A stretch of DNA of 64,000 nucleotides from Acidimicrobiales bacterium (GTDB lineage: Bacteria > Actinomycetota > Acidimicrobiia > Acidimicrobiales > JAUJNH01), in NCBI GenBank assembly GCA_030448245.1, contig JAUJNH010000004.1, positions 277,988 through 341,987 on the forward strand, in the 5' to 3' direction. The translations under genes and the position numbers were made by a program. The notes under the pieces are model-generated. The model did not search any database and had not been told where the DNA came from. It was given only the letters and a program-made list of their open reading frames with translations. This document shows, in pieces, positions 23,030 to 31,688 of this stretch. The stretch's first letter is position 1. Each line of letters begins with the position of its first letter.

Positions 23030-23290
23030 ATGATGCCACCCACCGCCTGCCCAGCCTCCGCCTCGAGTCGGGTGATGGGGGTGTCGACCTCGGGGTTCCA
23101 CGCCTGGCGGGCCGACCCGGTCTCGGACCGGGAGTGGGCGGACGGGCTGACCAACGAGATCGTCGCCATCCACCGCTCCTCCCGCCGTTCCTACGGTCGC
23201 CGAGGGTGCACGCCGATCTCCGCCTCGGTGAGGGGATCCGCTGCTCCCGCAAGACCGCCAGCAGCAACGGCATGTGGACTCCGCGCCGGG
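23030..23290 (+). mobile_element. IS3-family transposase (orfB) remnant
   Basis: A broken orfB start: SRVMGVSTSGFHAWRADPVSDREW and TNEIVAIHRSSRRSYG in one frame, then RVHADLRLGEGIRCSRK in another after a frameshift near 23210. This is the N-terminal helix region before the DDE domain of IS3-type transposases. No DDE domain, orfA or inverted repeats are visible, so it is an inactive fragment. Confidence 0.7.
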
Positions 23291-23299
23291 AGCTTGCTT

Positions 23300-23949
23300 C
23301 TGCGAGATAGGCGGCCAGCCAACCCACAGCGTCCAGCGACCATTCGGCAAGCGTGCCGTCGAGACTGCGCGGTGCTGAGGTGACCAGGGCCTCATTGCAA
23401 GAAAGTTCCAACCGAAGAAGTGGCAGCCGCAATCCCTTCTTTCGTTGCGTGGTCGTCTTTTCGGAAGCTGGGCGACCGGCATCTCCAAACTCCATCACGG
23501 TCCGGGAACAGGGCCAGCCAGGCACCACGGATCGCAGCTCCCCTGAAGAACGGTGCCGGGCAGCGCGTAACAGTTCACGTCGTCCTGACCGCCAAGGCTT
23601 TTGCCGCGCGGCCCAACCCGTGCGTCCTGGGGTGGACCTGTCGGCAAACGACGGGTTGAGGCAAGTTCGCCCTCTCGACTTCGGCTGGCGCGGCACGGCC
23701 GCCCGGTATGCAGCGATATGTGGGTGGCCTGGCTGCGGCTTCGGCTCATAAGGAGGCGACCATAAAGTCGGCCTGGCGCGTATGGGTGGTGCTGAGGTGG
23801 GGCGCGTCGCGCACACCCGGGTGCCACGTCGCGCTGCACATCCGGGTCTTGAGGGTCCAGTCAGTCCTGCTTGGGGGCCCCGGCGAAACTCTGGGTGCTT
23901 CGGGTTTGGACCTGGCGCGCACCGCATCTGACCTGCATGTATGTGGTGG
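23300..23949. other. Gene-poor stretch before ssrA
   Basis: No gene that I can support. A minus-strand segment near 23270-23390 reads plausibly protein-like (LDGTLAEWSLDAVGWLAAYL) but has no start, no family and no intact continuation, so it is probably a fragment. Confidence 0.4.
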
Positions 23950-24294
23950 TGGTGGAGGTGCCGGGATTCGAACCCGGGTCCTTCAGCGTGTTGACGGGTC
24001 TTCTCCGGGCGCAGCCGGTGGAAGGTCTCGGACCCGCCTTCGCCACCGGCGCCGGTGGCGGGTCCCAGCCCGCTGTTGGTGTTCCCGGCTAGCCCGTGGG
24101 CTCGGCTAGCAGGGTGAGCCCTCTTGATGACGCCCAGACCCGGCCCAAGGGGCGGAGACCGGAAGGACGTGGCTATGCAGCCAGGGTGAGCTTAGGCTCG
24201 GCAATTATTTTGGTTCCGGCTCTTTAACGTGGTTCCGGAGACCACGACCCGCTTCATCCGTCTCGACGTCCAAAGTCGAAACCAGATCACCCCC
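23950..24294 (-). ncRNA. ssrA: Transfer-messenger RNA (tmRNA)
   Basis: One-piece tmRNA of 345 nt that rescues stalled ribosomes with SmpB. The 5' end GGGGGTGATCTGGTTTCGAC and the 3' end with T-arm GGGTTCGAATCCCGG, acceptor strand CACCTCC and A-CCA (23950-23953) pair into a 7-bp acceptor stem. A tag frame runs from GCC at 24220 to TAG at 24173 and encodes AGTKIIAEPKLTLAA, ending in the expected LAA degradation signal. It lies 56 nt downstream of smpB on the same strand. Confidence 0.95.
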
Positions 24295-24317
24295 GTGAGC
24301 GTGCAGGGGGCGGTGCG

Positions 24318-24333
24318 TGTCAAGCGATGTCAA
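24318..24333 (-). promoter_or_regulatory. Tandem -35 boxes upstream of ssrA
   Basis: On the minus strand TTGACA occurs twice, 10 bp apart (24328-24333 and 24318-24323). The upstream copy is 34-39 nt from the tmRNA 5' end, the right place for a -35 box; the -10 (near 24301-24306) is poor. Confidence 0.5.
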
Positions 24334-24350
24334 GGAGCAGGGAGTCAACC

Positions 24351-24836
24351 CTAGCTTCGGGTCCGGTGTTCCCGGGCGGCTTCACGCTCGACGTCGCGCT
24401 TGGCGATGGCGTGGCGCTTGTCGTAGGTCTTGCGGCCCCGGCAGAGGGCGATCTCGACCTTGGCCCGGCCGTCGGCGTTGAAGTAGATGCTGAGGGGCAC
24501 CAGGGTCAAGCCGTCCTGGGCCACCCGGGCGCCCAGCCGCCGGATCTCGTTGGCGTGGAGGAGCAGCTTGCGGGCCCGGTCGGGGTCGGGCCGGTCGAAG
24601 CTGTTGGCGTGCTCGTAGGGGTTCAGGTGGACCCCGTGCAACCAGCACTCCGACCCCTGCACCCGGGCGTGAGCGTCGCGCAGCTGCACCTCGCCCGCCC
24701 GCAGCGACTTCACCTCCGCGCCGGCCAGCACGATGCCAGCCTCGACCGATTCGAGGATCTCGAAGTCGTGGCGGGCCTTGCGGTTCGAGGCCACCACCTT
24801 GGATCCCGCCGACAGCGCGTGCTTCTTCGGCGGCAT
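24351..24836 (-). CDS. smpB: SsrA-binding protein SmpB
   Basis: 161-residue RNA-binding partner of tmRNA. Family motifs: NRKARHDFEILESVEAGIVL, GAEVKSLRAG, HANSFDRPDPDRARKLLLH, and RGRKTYDKRHAIAKRD in the C-terminal tail. TAGCGT (24846-24851) precedes the ATG by 9 nt, suggesting leaderless mRNA. Adjacent ssrA shows the usual functional pairing. Confidence 0.98.
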   Translation of the reverse strand: MPPKKHALSAGSKVVASNRKARHDFEILESVEAGIVLAGAEVKSLRAGEVQLRDAHARVQGSECWLHGVHLNPYEHANSFDRPDPDRARKLLLHANEIRRLGARVAQDGLTLVPLSIYFNADGRAKVEIALCRGRKTYDKRHAIAKRDVEREAAREHRTRS

Positions 24837-24854
24837 GGGAGGGCGACGCTATCG

Positions 24855-25463
24855 CTAGGTGGCCCAGCGGAGGAGGCCGGCGCCCGAGTCGTACGTGATC
24901 GACTCGATGTGGCCCTCGCCGGCCACCAGGTAGGCCACCGAGCCCTCCACGCACGTGCTGGCCGCCACCGCGGTGCCGGCGACCAGGGGTCCCGGGGCCA
25001 GGGCCGGGGCCTCGGGGGTCGGGGCCACGTAGCCCTGGCCCGGCACCTCGACCCGGAAGCGGCCCGGGTCGACGAGGCTCCCGTCGATCGGGCTCTCGGC
25101 GCCGGCGCAGAACCGCACGTTGAGCACGGCCCAGGCCTGGCCGGCGGGCGGCGGGGCCACCCCCCGCGGGGGCCGCACGCCCACCCGTGGGTACGAGGCG
25201 GCCAGGGTGCCGCCGGGGAGCGGGTGCTTCATCCCGGGCGACAGGTACGCCGAAGCCGTGGTGGCCGGCCCCCCGGTGGTGACCGCCCCTGCGGTGGTGG
25301 TGACCAGGCTGTCGGCGACGGGGGGCACGGTCTGGAGCGGCGGGGCCGGGTCGACGCTCGCCGGCAGCTCGGTCCGCACCGAACCGCACGCCCCGAGGGA
25401 GGCGGCGGCGGCCAGCGCAGCCGTGACGACTCCGAGCCTGGGCACCGTCGACGAGTGTGGCAC
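24855..25463 (-). CDS. Putative lipoprotein
   Basis: About 202 residues. A signal peptide ends in a lipobox-like ASLGAC near residue 25, followed by a Pro/Thr-rich linker and a small domain with two further cysteines (RFCAGAESP and ASTCVEG) that could form a disulfide. No known family. The GTG start at 25463 gives a normal signal peptide; GTG 25445 and GTG 25496 are alternatives. Divergent from mec. Confidence 0.65.
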   Translation of the reverse strand: MPHSSTVPRLGVVTAALAAAASLGACGSVRTELPASVDPAPPLQTVPPVADSLVTTTAGAVTTGGPATTASAYLSPGMKHPLPGGTLAASYPRVGVRPPRGVAPPPAGQAWAVLNVRFCAGAESPIDGSLVDPGRFRVEVPGQGYVAPTPEAPALAPGPLVAGTAVAASTCVEGSVAYLVAGEGHIESITYDSGAGLLRWAT

Positions 25464-25521
25464 GCACGCACCTGGGCGGCCGGGAACCCCCTCCACAGGC
25501 GGCCGCTACGGTCGCGGGCCC

Positions 25522-25932
25522 ATGACGGGGCCGCTGCTGCTGGACCGGGACGCGTACCTGCAGCTGGTGGCCCACAGCTACGACGGCCTCCCCCTCGAGG
25601 CCTGCGGTCTGCTGGCCGCCGAGCCGGCCACCGGGCGGGTCTCCCGCTGCTACCCCACCGAGAACGAGGCGGCCTCGGCCCGGATCTACACCGTCCCGTC
25701 GAAGGCGATGCTGCTGGCCGACCGAGACGCCGAGGAGCGCGGCCTCGTCCTGGCCGGCGTCTTCCACTCCCACACCCACACCACCGCCTACCCGTCGCCC
25801 ACCGACGTGGCCCAGGCCCCCGACCCGGCGTGGCACTACGTCCTGGTCGGGCTGGGTGAGGGAGCGCCGGTCGTGCGGTCGTACCGGATCGTCGGGGTCA
25901 CGGTCGAGGAGGAGCCGATCGTCCTCGTGTGA
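25522..25932 (+). CDS. mec: JAMM/MPN+ metallopeptidase (CysO-cysteine peptidase)
   Basis: 136-residue Mov34-type zinc peptidase. The JAMM site is complete: Glu in LPLEACGLL near 28, HSHTHTTAYPSPTD with HxH near 83-85, Ser and Asp downstream. In Mycobacterium tuberculosis Mec releases cysteine from the CysO-cysteine adduct. Here it is followed by cysO and cysM in the same order, so the same job is likely. TACGGT (25507-25512) stands 9 nt before the ATG. Confidence 0.93.
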   Translation: MTGPLLLDRDAYLQLVAHSYDGLPLEACGLLAAEPATGRVSRCYPTENEAASARIYTVPSKAMLLADRDAEERGLVLAGVFHSHTHTTAYPSPTDVAQAPDPAWHYVLVGLGEGAPVVRSYRIVGVTVEEEPIVLV

Positions 25933-26005
25933 GGGGCGGGAATCGGCTGGTGCGGGGCGGGGTTAGGATTCCTGACGAGTCCAGTCGCCTTTGAGGAGCT
26001 CCGCC

Positions 26006-26278
26006 GTGCCCGCTGTCCGCCTGCCCACCGTGCTCCGCTCCCACGCCGGAGGCGCCGCCGTCGTCGTGGCGGAGGGCGAGACGGTGGCCGACGTCCTGTC
26101 CTGGCTCGAGGCCACCTACCCCGGCATGGCCGGTCAGCTTCGAGCGCCGGGCGGCGAGGCCCACCGGTTCGTCAACGTGTACGTGGACGACGACGACGTC
26201 CGGTACCTCGACGGCCTGGCCACCAAGGTGGGGGAGGGCACCGAGGTGACCATCCTCCCTGCGGTCGCCGGGGGCTGA
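26006..26278 (+). CDS. cysO: CysO sulfur-carrier protein (MoaD/ThiS fold)
   Basis: 90-residue ubiquitin-like carrier ending in Gly-Gly (PAVAGG), the residue that becomes a thiocarboxylate and is used as sulfide donor by CysM. The start is GTG 26006, with GAGGAG at 25993-25998 seven nt upstream. Its own -10 (TAGGAT near 25965) may exist. One nt separates its stop from the cysM start. Confidence 0.93.
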   Translation: MPAVRLPTVLRSHAGGAAVVVAEGETVADVLSWLEATYPGMAGQLRAPGGEAHRFVNVYVDDDDVRYLDGLATKVGEGTEVTILPAVAGG

Positions 26279-26279
26279 C

Positions 26280-27227
26280 GTGGCTGTCTACGAGTCGGCC
26301 CTCGACCTCATCGGGAACACCCCCATCGTCGACGTGTCGGCCCTGTCACCCAACCCGCGGGTGCGGATCCTGGCCAAGCTGGAGGGCCAGAACCCCGGCG
26401 GCAGCGTCAAGGACCGGGCTGCGAAGTACATGATCGAGGAGGCCGAGAAGGACGGCCGGCTGCGGCCAGGCTCGGTGCTCATCGAGTCGTCCTCGGGCAA
26501 CACCGGCATCGCCCTCGCCATGATCTGCAAGGTCCGGGGCTACCACCTGAAGGTGGTGCTGCCCGAGAACGTGTCGATCGAGCGGCGCCAGCTGCTCGAG
26601 GTGTGGGGAGCCGAGATCATCCCGTCGCCGGGCGGGGAGGGCTCGAACGGGGCCATGCGCCGGGCCATCGAGCTGGCCGGCGAGCACCCCGAGTGGGTCT
26701 TCCTGCACCAGTACTCGAACCAGGCCAACGCCAAGGCGCACTACGAGGGCACCGGGCCCGAGATCTGGCGCGACTGCCCCGAGCTCACCCACTTCATCGC
26801 CGGCCTCGGCACCAGCGGCACCCTGATGGGGGCGGGCCGGTTCCTGAAGGAGCAGAACGCCGCCGTGCAGGTGTGGGCGGTCGAGCCTCCGGTCGGCGAG
26901 ATGGTGGACGGGCTCAAGAACCTCGACGAGGGCTACGTCCCCGAGCTGTTCACCGCCAACGACGGCTTCGACCTGCTCGACCGCAAGATGATCGTGCGAC
27001 CCCGGGAGTCGATCGAGTGGACCCGCCGCCTCACCGAGGTCGGGGTGTTCTCGGGGATCTCGTCGGGAGCGATCATGGCGGCGGCGGTAAAGGCGGCCAA
27101 GCTGCTCGACGAGGGCACCCTGGTCACGATCGTCTGCGACGGCGGCTGGAAGTACCTCTCCACCGGTGCCTGGACCGACGGCCTCGACGAGGTCGAGGCC
27201 CGGGCCAAGGGGATCATCTACTTCTGA
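26280..27227 (+). CDS. cysM: CysO-dependent cysteine synthase CysM
   Basis: 315-residue PLP enzyme of the cysteine synthase family. PLP lysine in NPGGSVKDRAAKYM near 43, SSGNTGIA phosphate-binding loop near 75, GTSGTLMG near 177, and a C-terminal GWKYLSTGAWTDGLD typical of the CysM/O-phosphoserine sulfhydrylase branch. With CysO as sulfur donor it makes CysO-cysteine, which Mec cleaves. GTG start. Confidence 0.93.
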   Translation: MAVYESALDLIGNTPIVDVSALSPNPRVRILAKLEGQNPGGSVKDRAAKYMIEEAEKDGRLRPGSVLIESSSGNTGIALAMICKVRGYHLKVVLPENVSIERRQLLEVWGAEIIPSPGGEGSNGAMRRAIELAGEHPEWVFLHQYSNQANAKAHYEGTGPEIWRDCPELTHFIAGLGTSGTLMGAGRFLKEQNAAVQVWAVEPPVGEMVDGLKNLDEGYVPELFTANDGFDLLDRKMIVRPRESIEWTRRLTEVGVFSGISSGAIMAAAVKAAKLLDEGTLVTIVCDGGWKYLSTGAWTDGLDEVEARAKGIIYF

Positions 27228-27251
27228 CGGCGGCGGCTACGGTGCCGCCGC

Positions 27252-27974
27252 GTGGGGCTCTCGGTCACCGTGCTCGGCTGTGACGGCAGCTACCCAGGGC
27301 CCGGTGGCGCCGGCAGCGGCTACCTCATCCGGGGCGGTGGGGCCACCGTCTGGCTCGACTGCGGTCCCGGGGCCCTGGCCGCCCTGCAGACCCACGTCGG
27401 GCTCGACGAGGTCGACGCCGTCGTCGTCAGCCACGAGCACCCCGACCACCGCAGCGACCTCGAGGGCTTCTCGGTGGCCTGCACCTACGTGGTCCGCCGC
27501 CACGGCGTTCCCGTCCACGCGCCGGCCGGGGTGCGCGAGCACGGCTACCACACGGGCCCGCCGGCCCTGGCCTTCTGTGACCTGGTCGACGGCAGCCGCT
27601 TCGCCGTCGGTGCGATGGCGTTTCGCGCCAGCCGCACCGACCACGACCCGCACACGCTGGCCCTGCGGGTCGAGGCCGAGGGCCGCAGCCTGGGCTACAC
27701 CGCCGACACCGGACCCGAGTGGTCACCGCTCCAGCTGGGGCCGCCCGTCGACCTGCTCCTGAGCGAGGCCACCTACACCGCCGAGCACGAGGGGGAGGCG
27801 CAGCACCTGTCCGGCCGCCAGGCTGGCCGCCTGGCGCACGACGCCGGCGCCCGCCGGCTGCTGCTCACCCACCTGTGGCCGGTCACCGACCGGGTGGCGC
27901 TTCAAGCCGAGGCCGAGGCCGCCTTTGGTGCGCCCGTCGAGATGGCCGACCCCGGCCGCACGTACCAGGTCTGA
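27252..27974 (+). CDS. Metallo-beta-lactamase-fold phosphodiesterase (Rv1339-like)
   Basis: 240 residues. The metal motif SHEHPDHRSD near 58-67 (HxHxDH), TDHDPHT near 129, Asp in YTADTG near 151, and a final histidine in LTHLWP near 208 match the MBL fold. It sits between cysM and rph as Rv1339 does in mycobacteria, which has been described as an atypical cyclic-nucleotide phosphodiesterase. The function here is by homology. TACGGT (27238-27243), 8 nt before GTG, suggests a leaderless start. In mycobacteria a rhomboid gene and murI lie between; they are absent here. Confidence 0.8.
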   Translation: MGLSVTVLGCDGSYPGPGGAGSGYLIRGGGATVWLDCGPGALAALQTHVGLDEVDAVVVSHEHPDHRSDLEGFSVACTYVVRRHGVPVHAPAGVREHGYHTGPPALAFCDLVDGSRFAVGAMAFRASRTDHDPHTLALRVEAEGRSLGYTADTGPEWSPLQLGPPVDLLLSEATYTAEHEGEAQHLSGRQAGRLAHDAGARRLLLTHLWPVTDRVALQAEAEAAFGAPVEMADPGRTYQV

Positions 27975-27996
27975 ACTGAACGGGATCAGCCGATCT

Positions 27997-28331
27997 TCAA
28001 CGACGATCGGCCTCGTCGGTCGCCGTACCCTTGACCGCGCCAGCCGCGCCCTTGATGACCTGGGACAGGTCGGCCTGGATCCCGCCGGGGAGGTCGGTGT
28101 AGCCGACGGTGTAGGCCTTGTTCTTGCTCTCGCTCGTGTACAGCACGAGGGTGAGCGGACCGGCTGCGGACTGGGCGGTCTCCGTCGACCGCTTCGGCGA
28201 GCCGGGCATGCGCACCGAGAACCCTTCGCCCTGGAAGGGGGCCAGGGCCTTGTCGGCTCACCTCCCGAGCACGAGGGCAGGGCCAAGCCGACGAGGAGGG
28301 GGAGGAGGAGGAAGGCCAGGAGGTGGGGTCA
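27997..28331 (-). pseudogene. Decayed lipoprotein gene
   Basis: Reading from 28331, ATG-CGG is followed at once by TGA, then a clear signal peptide in the same frame (LLAFLLLPLLVGLALPSCSGG, lipobox LPSC). After GGTGAG the frame is lost; the mature part resumes one frame over as ADKALAPFQGEGFSVRMPG and runs to TGA at 27997. A nonsense change (TGG to TGA) and a single missing G explain both defects. Two independent lesions make a sequencing error less likely than real decay. Confidence 0.6.
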
Positions 28332-28415
28332 CCGCATGGCAAAGGATGCCATGACCGCAGCGAGCCGGGCTGAGGCCACGAAGCGCAGGTCGGGCCCCGG
28401 CTACCGTCGCCGGCC

Positions 28416-29153
28416 ATGACCGCCCGCTCCTTTGCGAGGAGCTCCGACGAGCTTCGGCCGGTGGAGCTGCTCCGCGACTGGACCGAGCTTCCCCTCGGTT
28501 CGTGCCTGGTGTCGTTCGGGCGCACCCGGGTGCTGTGCACGGCTTCCCTTGAAGAGCGGGTGCCCGGATGGTTGAAGGGGCAGGGGCGGGGGTGGGTCAC
28601 CGCCGAGTACTCGCTGCTCCCCGGCTCGACCGCCGACCGGGCCAGCCGCGAGGCGGCCAAGGGGCGCCAGGGCGGGCGCACCCACGAGATCCAGCGGCTC
28701 ATCGGGCGGTCGCTGCGCGCCGTGGTCGACCTCGAGGCCCTCGGCGAGCAGCTGATCACCCTCGACTGCGACGTGCTGCAGGCCGACGGCGGCACCCGCA
28801 CCGCGTCGATCTGCGGCGCCTACGTCGCCCTCCACGACGCCTGCACCCGCCTGCAGCAGCGGGGCGCAGTCGGCACCCACCCGCTGGTCGACGCGGTGGC
28901 CGCGGTCAGCGTCGGCGTGGTGGCCGGGGCGCCGATGCTCGACCTCGACTACGTCGAGGACGCCGGCGCCGACGTCGACATGAACGTGGTCATGACCGGC
29001 GCCGGCGGCTTCGTCGAGGTGCAGGGCACGGCCGAGCGCTCGCCGTTCGACCGGGCTGCCCTCGACGCCCTCCTCGGCCTGGCGGCCACGGGGATCACCC
29101 GGCTGCTCGACCTCCAGCGGGCCGTGCTGGCCGAGCCGCCGGCGCCCCGCTGA
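28416..29153 (+). CDS. rph: Ribonuclease PH
   Basis: 245-residue phosphorolytic 3'-5' exoribonuclease that trims tRNA 3' ends. Motifs: [17 protein letters not shown] [17 protein letters not shown] near 65, [15 protein letters not shown] near 95, [19 protein letters not shown] near 118, and [19 protein letters not shown] near 180. TACCGT (28402-28407), 8 nt before ATG, fits a leaderless start. Followed 11 nt later by rdgB. Confidence 0.97.
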   Translation: MTARSFARSSDELRPVELLRDWTELPLGSCLVSFGRTRVLCTASLEERVPGWLKGQGRGWVTAEYSLLPGSTADRASREAAKGRQGGRTHEIQRLIGRSLRAVVDLEALGEQLITLDCDVLQADGGTRTASICGAYVALHDACTRLQQRGAVGTHPLVDAVAAVSVGVVAGAPMLDLDYVEDAGADVDMNVVMTGAGGFVEVQGTAERSPFDRAALDALLGLAATGITRLLDLQRAVLAEPPAPR

Positions 29154-29164
29154 GGCCCGGGCCC

Positions 29165-29764
29165 GTGGAGGTGGTCCTGGCCTCGGCCAACCCGCACAAG
29201 GCCGCCGAGATCCATGCCATCCTCGCCGCCGCCGTCCCCGGGCTGGTCGTCCACCCCCGGCCGGCCGACGTGCCCGACGTCGAGGAGGACGCCCCCGACC
29301 TGGTCGGCAACGCCCGCCTCAAGGCGGTGGCCCTGGTGGAGGCCACGGGCCTGCCGGCCGTGGCCGACGACACCGGGCTCGAGGTCGACGCCCTCGGCGG
29401 CGCCCCCGGGGTCATCAGCGCCCGGTGGGCGGGGGAGGGGGCGACCTACGCCGACAACGTCGCCAAGCTCCTGGCCGAGCTCGCCCGGCGCGACGGCGCC
29501 GCCCGAGCCGCCCGGTTCCGCACCGTGGCCCTGTGCCGGTTCCCCGACGGGCGCGAGCTCGCCGCCGAGGGCGCCTGCACGGGGACCGTGCCCCTCGAGC
29601 CGGCGGGCGCCGGCGGCTTCGGCTATGACCCGGTGTTCGTGCCCGACGAGGGGGACGGCCGCACCTTCGCCCAGATGTCGGCCGAGGAGAAGCACGACGT
29701 CTCCCACCGCGGCCGGGCCTTCCGCGCCCTTGGCGAGCGCCTGGCCGGGTTCTGCCGGGAGTAG
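29165..29764 (+). CDS. rdgB: dITP/XTP pyrophosphatase (RdgB/HAM1)
   Basis: 199-residue house-cleaning nucleotidase removing (d)ITP and XTP. SANPHKAAEI near 7-16, ADDTGLEVDALGGAPGV near 70, GFGYDPVF near 155, SHRGRAFRAL near 178. GTG start; GTG 29171 also possible. rph-rdgB pairing is standard. Confidence 0.96.
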   Translation: MEVVLASANPHKAAEIHAILAAAVPGLVVHPRPADVPDVEEDAPDLVGNARLKAVALVEATGLPAVADDTGLEVDALGGAPGVISARWAGEGATYADNVAKLLAELARRDGAARAARFRTVALCRFPDGRELAAEGACTGTVPLEPAGAGGFGYDPVFVPDEGDGRTFAQMSAEEKHDVSHRGRAFRALGERLAGFCRE

Positions 29765-29780
29765 GCCTGGCCAGGCGACG

Positions 29781-29809
29781 CTGACCCCCGACAGGAACGT
29801 GGGGGTCAG
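29781..29809. terminator. Hairpin between rdgB and murL
   Basis: CTGACCCCC (29781-29789) pairs perfectly with GGGGGTCAG (29801-29809). It lies between the convergent genes and contains the stop codon of the minus-strand gene, so it may end transcription from both sides. Confidence 0.7.
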
Positions 29810-31167
29810 GGGGGTGTGACCGCGCGGGCCAGCTCGTCGACGACTGGCCGGTGGGCCGGCGGGACCAAAAAGGCGAGGTCCAGCTCGGGGTGCAGGGCCC
29901 GGGCGACGTCCTCGTCGGACGGCCAGGTACCGTCGGCCCGCAGCCGGTCGGCGATGGTGGCCAGGGCGCGGGCGTCGGCCCAGCCCGGCCGCTCACCGGC
30001 CAGCCGCACGGCCACCCGGCTCTCGGCCACCTCGCCGACGCACTCGAACGGCTTGGGCTGGCCCGCCTCGACCAGCCCCGCCAGCCCGTCCACCTGACGC
30101 AGGTCGTCCAGCACGTCACCGCCCTGGATCCCCAAGACCTCGTCCCGGTCCAGCCAGGGGGCCAGAGCGAGGGCGACGAAGCGGCACTTGGGGCAGTCGC
30201 GGTCCCATCCGTCGACCCGCCGGCTGTCGTCGAGGCGGAAGGCGGCGTTGCACGAGGAGAAGTCGCCGAAGAAGCGGCGTCCCCGGTCGGCGAACAGGCG
30301 GCAGATGGCCAGCTCGCTGAACGGCCGCAGCAGGCTGAACCACGACAGCTGGGGCCCGACGGCCGAGGCCAGGACGCCGGCCAGCAGCTCCTCGGCGGCC
30401 AGCGACTTCGACCACTGGTGGTTGACGGCCGCGCCCCGCCAGTTCCGGGTGGCCTCGGAGGCCGACCGTTCGTTGGACATGACGACGCTGTCGCAGCCGG
30501 CCCGCACGGCCACCAGGCACAGGACCAGGCTGACGAACGCGGTGACCGGGACGTGGCCGTTGCGGGCCCCCCGGCCGTTCAGCTCGAGCAGCTGGGGGTC
30601 GAGGGTCCGCCCGACGCGGACGGCGTCGCCACCGGCGCGAGAGAGCACGGCGTCGATCACCGGGAAGCGGCGCACGCTCGCCAGGAGAGGGTCCTCACCG
30701 GCTTCCTGCAGCGCCTCGATCGTGACGCACGAGTCCTTGCCGCCGCCGACCGGGACCAGGCTGCGGCGGTCGAGGCCCAGGTCGGCCACGGGCCCGTCGG
30801 CCCGCTCGGCGGCCTCGACCGCAGGCCCGGCGGGATCGAGGCCGTTGACGAAGTACAGCTCGCCCAGCCCCGGCCCGAGCAGGGCGTCGAGCAGGCGCCG
30901 CTCCGGGCGGCTCAGACCGCCGACGACGGCGACGCTGGGTGGGGTCGCCGCCTTGTAGTACGACGGCGCGGCCGCCAGCCACAGCAGCCGCAGCAGGGCC
31001 TCGTCGGCGGCCGTCGCCTGGCCCGGGGGCAGCTGGACCAGCTCGGTCAGGGCCAGGTCGTCGAGGGCGTACGACAGCCGCACCGTGCCCGTGGCGGCGT
31101 CCAGGTCGAACCCGGTCAGCGAGAACACCTCGACCCGCTCGGGGAGGAAGACCTCGGGCACGGGCAC
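29806..31167 (-). CDS. murL: MurL-type UDP-MurNAc-L-Ala-L-Glu epimerase
   Basis: 453 residues. The ATP-pyrophosphatase P-loop PVGGGKDS near 143-150, [15 protein letters not shown], and a C-terminal [15 protein letters not shown] match MurL, which inverts L-Glu to D-Glu in the muropeptide precursor, together with MurD2. MurL offers a route to D-glutamate that does not need glutamate racemase. MurD2 is not in the window. GTG start with TAGGGT (31178-31183) 10 nt upstream. Assignment rests on motif memory; other PP-loop enzymes are the alternative. Confidence 0.78.
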   Translation of the reverse strand: MPVPEVFLPERVEVFSLTGFDLDAATGTVRLSYALDDLALTELVQLPPGQATAADEALLRLLWLAAAPSYYKAATPPSVAVVGGLSRPERRLLDALLGPGLGELYFVNGLDPAGPAVEAAERADGPVADLGLDRRSLVPVGGGKDSCVTIEALQEAGEDPLLASVRRFPVIDAVLSRAGGDAVRVGRTLDPQLLELNGRGARNGHVPVTAFVSLVLCLVAVRAGCDSVVMSNERSASEATRNWRGAAVNHQWSKSLAAEELLAGVLASAVGPQLSWFSLLRPFSELAICRLFADRGRRFFGDFSSCNAAFRLDDSRRVDGWDRDCPKCRFVALALAPWLDRDEVLGIQGGDVLDDLRQVDGLAGLVEAGQPKPFECVGEVAESRVAVRLAGERPGWADARALATIADRLRADGTWPSDEDVARALHPELDLAFLVPPAHRPVVDELARAVTPP

Positions 31168-31220
31168 GGCGCCGTGGACCCTACCGCCCGGGTCCTGCCG
31201 GCTTTGCCATGCTGACCGGC

Positions 31221-31661
31221 GTGCGGGGCCTGGTGCAGCGGGTCACCGAGGCGTCGGTGACGGTGGGCGACGAGGTGGTCGGCGCCATCGGTCCCGGCCT
31301 GTGCCTCCTGGTCGGCGTCACCCACGACGACACCCTGGCCACCGCCACAACCCTCGCCGAGAAGGCGTACCACCTCCGGGTGCTCGACGACGGTGCCGGG
31401 AGGGCCGACCGCTCCCTGGCCGAAGCCCCGCACCCGGCCGTGCTGGTCGTGAGCCAGTTCACCCTGTACGCCGACACCAGCCGGGGCCGGCGGCCGTCGT
31501 GGCTGGCCGCGGCCCCGGGGCCCGTGGCCGAGCCCCTGGTGGAGGCGGTGGCCCGGCGCCTGGCCGAGCTGGGCTGCACCGTCGCCACCGGCCGCTTCGG
31601 GGCCCACATGCTGGTCCGGCTGGTGGGGGACGGGCCGGTCACGGTGCTGCTGGAGGTGTGA
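31221..31661 (+). CDS. dtd: D-aminoacyl-tRNA deacylase
   Basis: 146 residues. Removes D-amino acids from mischarged t[17 protein letters not shown] at the N-terminus, [18 protein letters not shown] near 80, and the GP motif in [23 protein letters not shown] at the end. GTG 31221 gives the family start; ATG 31209 would add four residues. Confidence 0.95.
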   Translation: MRGLVQRVTEASVTVGDEVVGAIGPGLCLLVGVTHDDTLATATTLAEKAYHLRVLDDGAGRADRSLAEAPHPAVLVVSQFTLYADTSRGRRPSWLAAAPGPVAEPLVEAVARRLAELGCTVATGRFGAHMLVRLVGDGPVTVLLEV

Positions 31662-31688
31662 CACGCCGGGCCCCGGCTCGCGGGAACC

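Noticed and set aside
22845..23927. 360-codon minus-strand frame across the IS3 remnant
   Set aside because: Antisense to the recognisable IS3 transposase pieces, with no domain and no start signal.
23752..23949. AAGGAGG followed by an open frame starting at ATA near 23759
   Set aside because: No valid start codon, no family and low-complexity translation.
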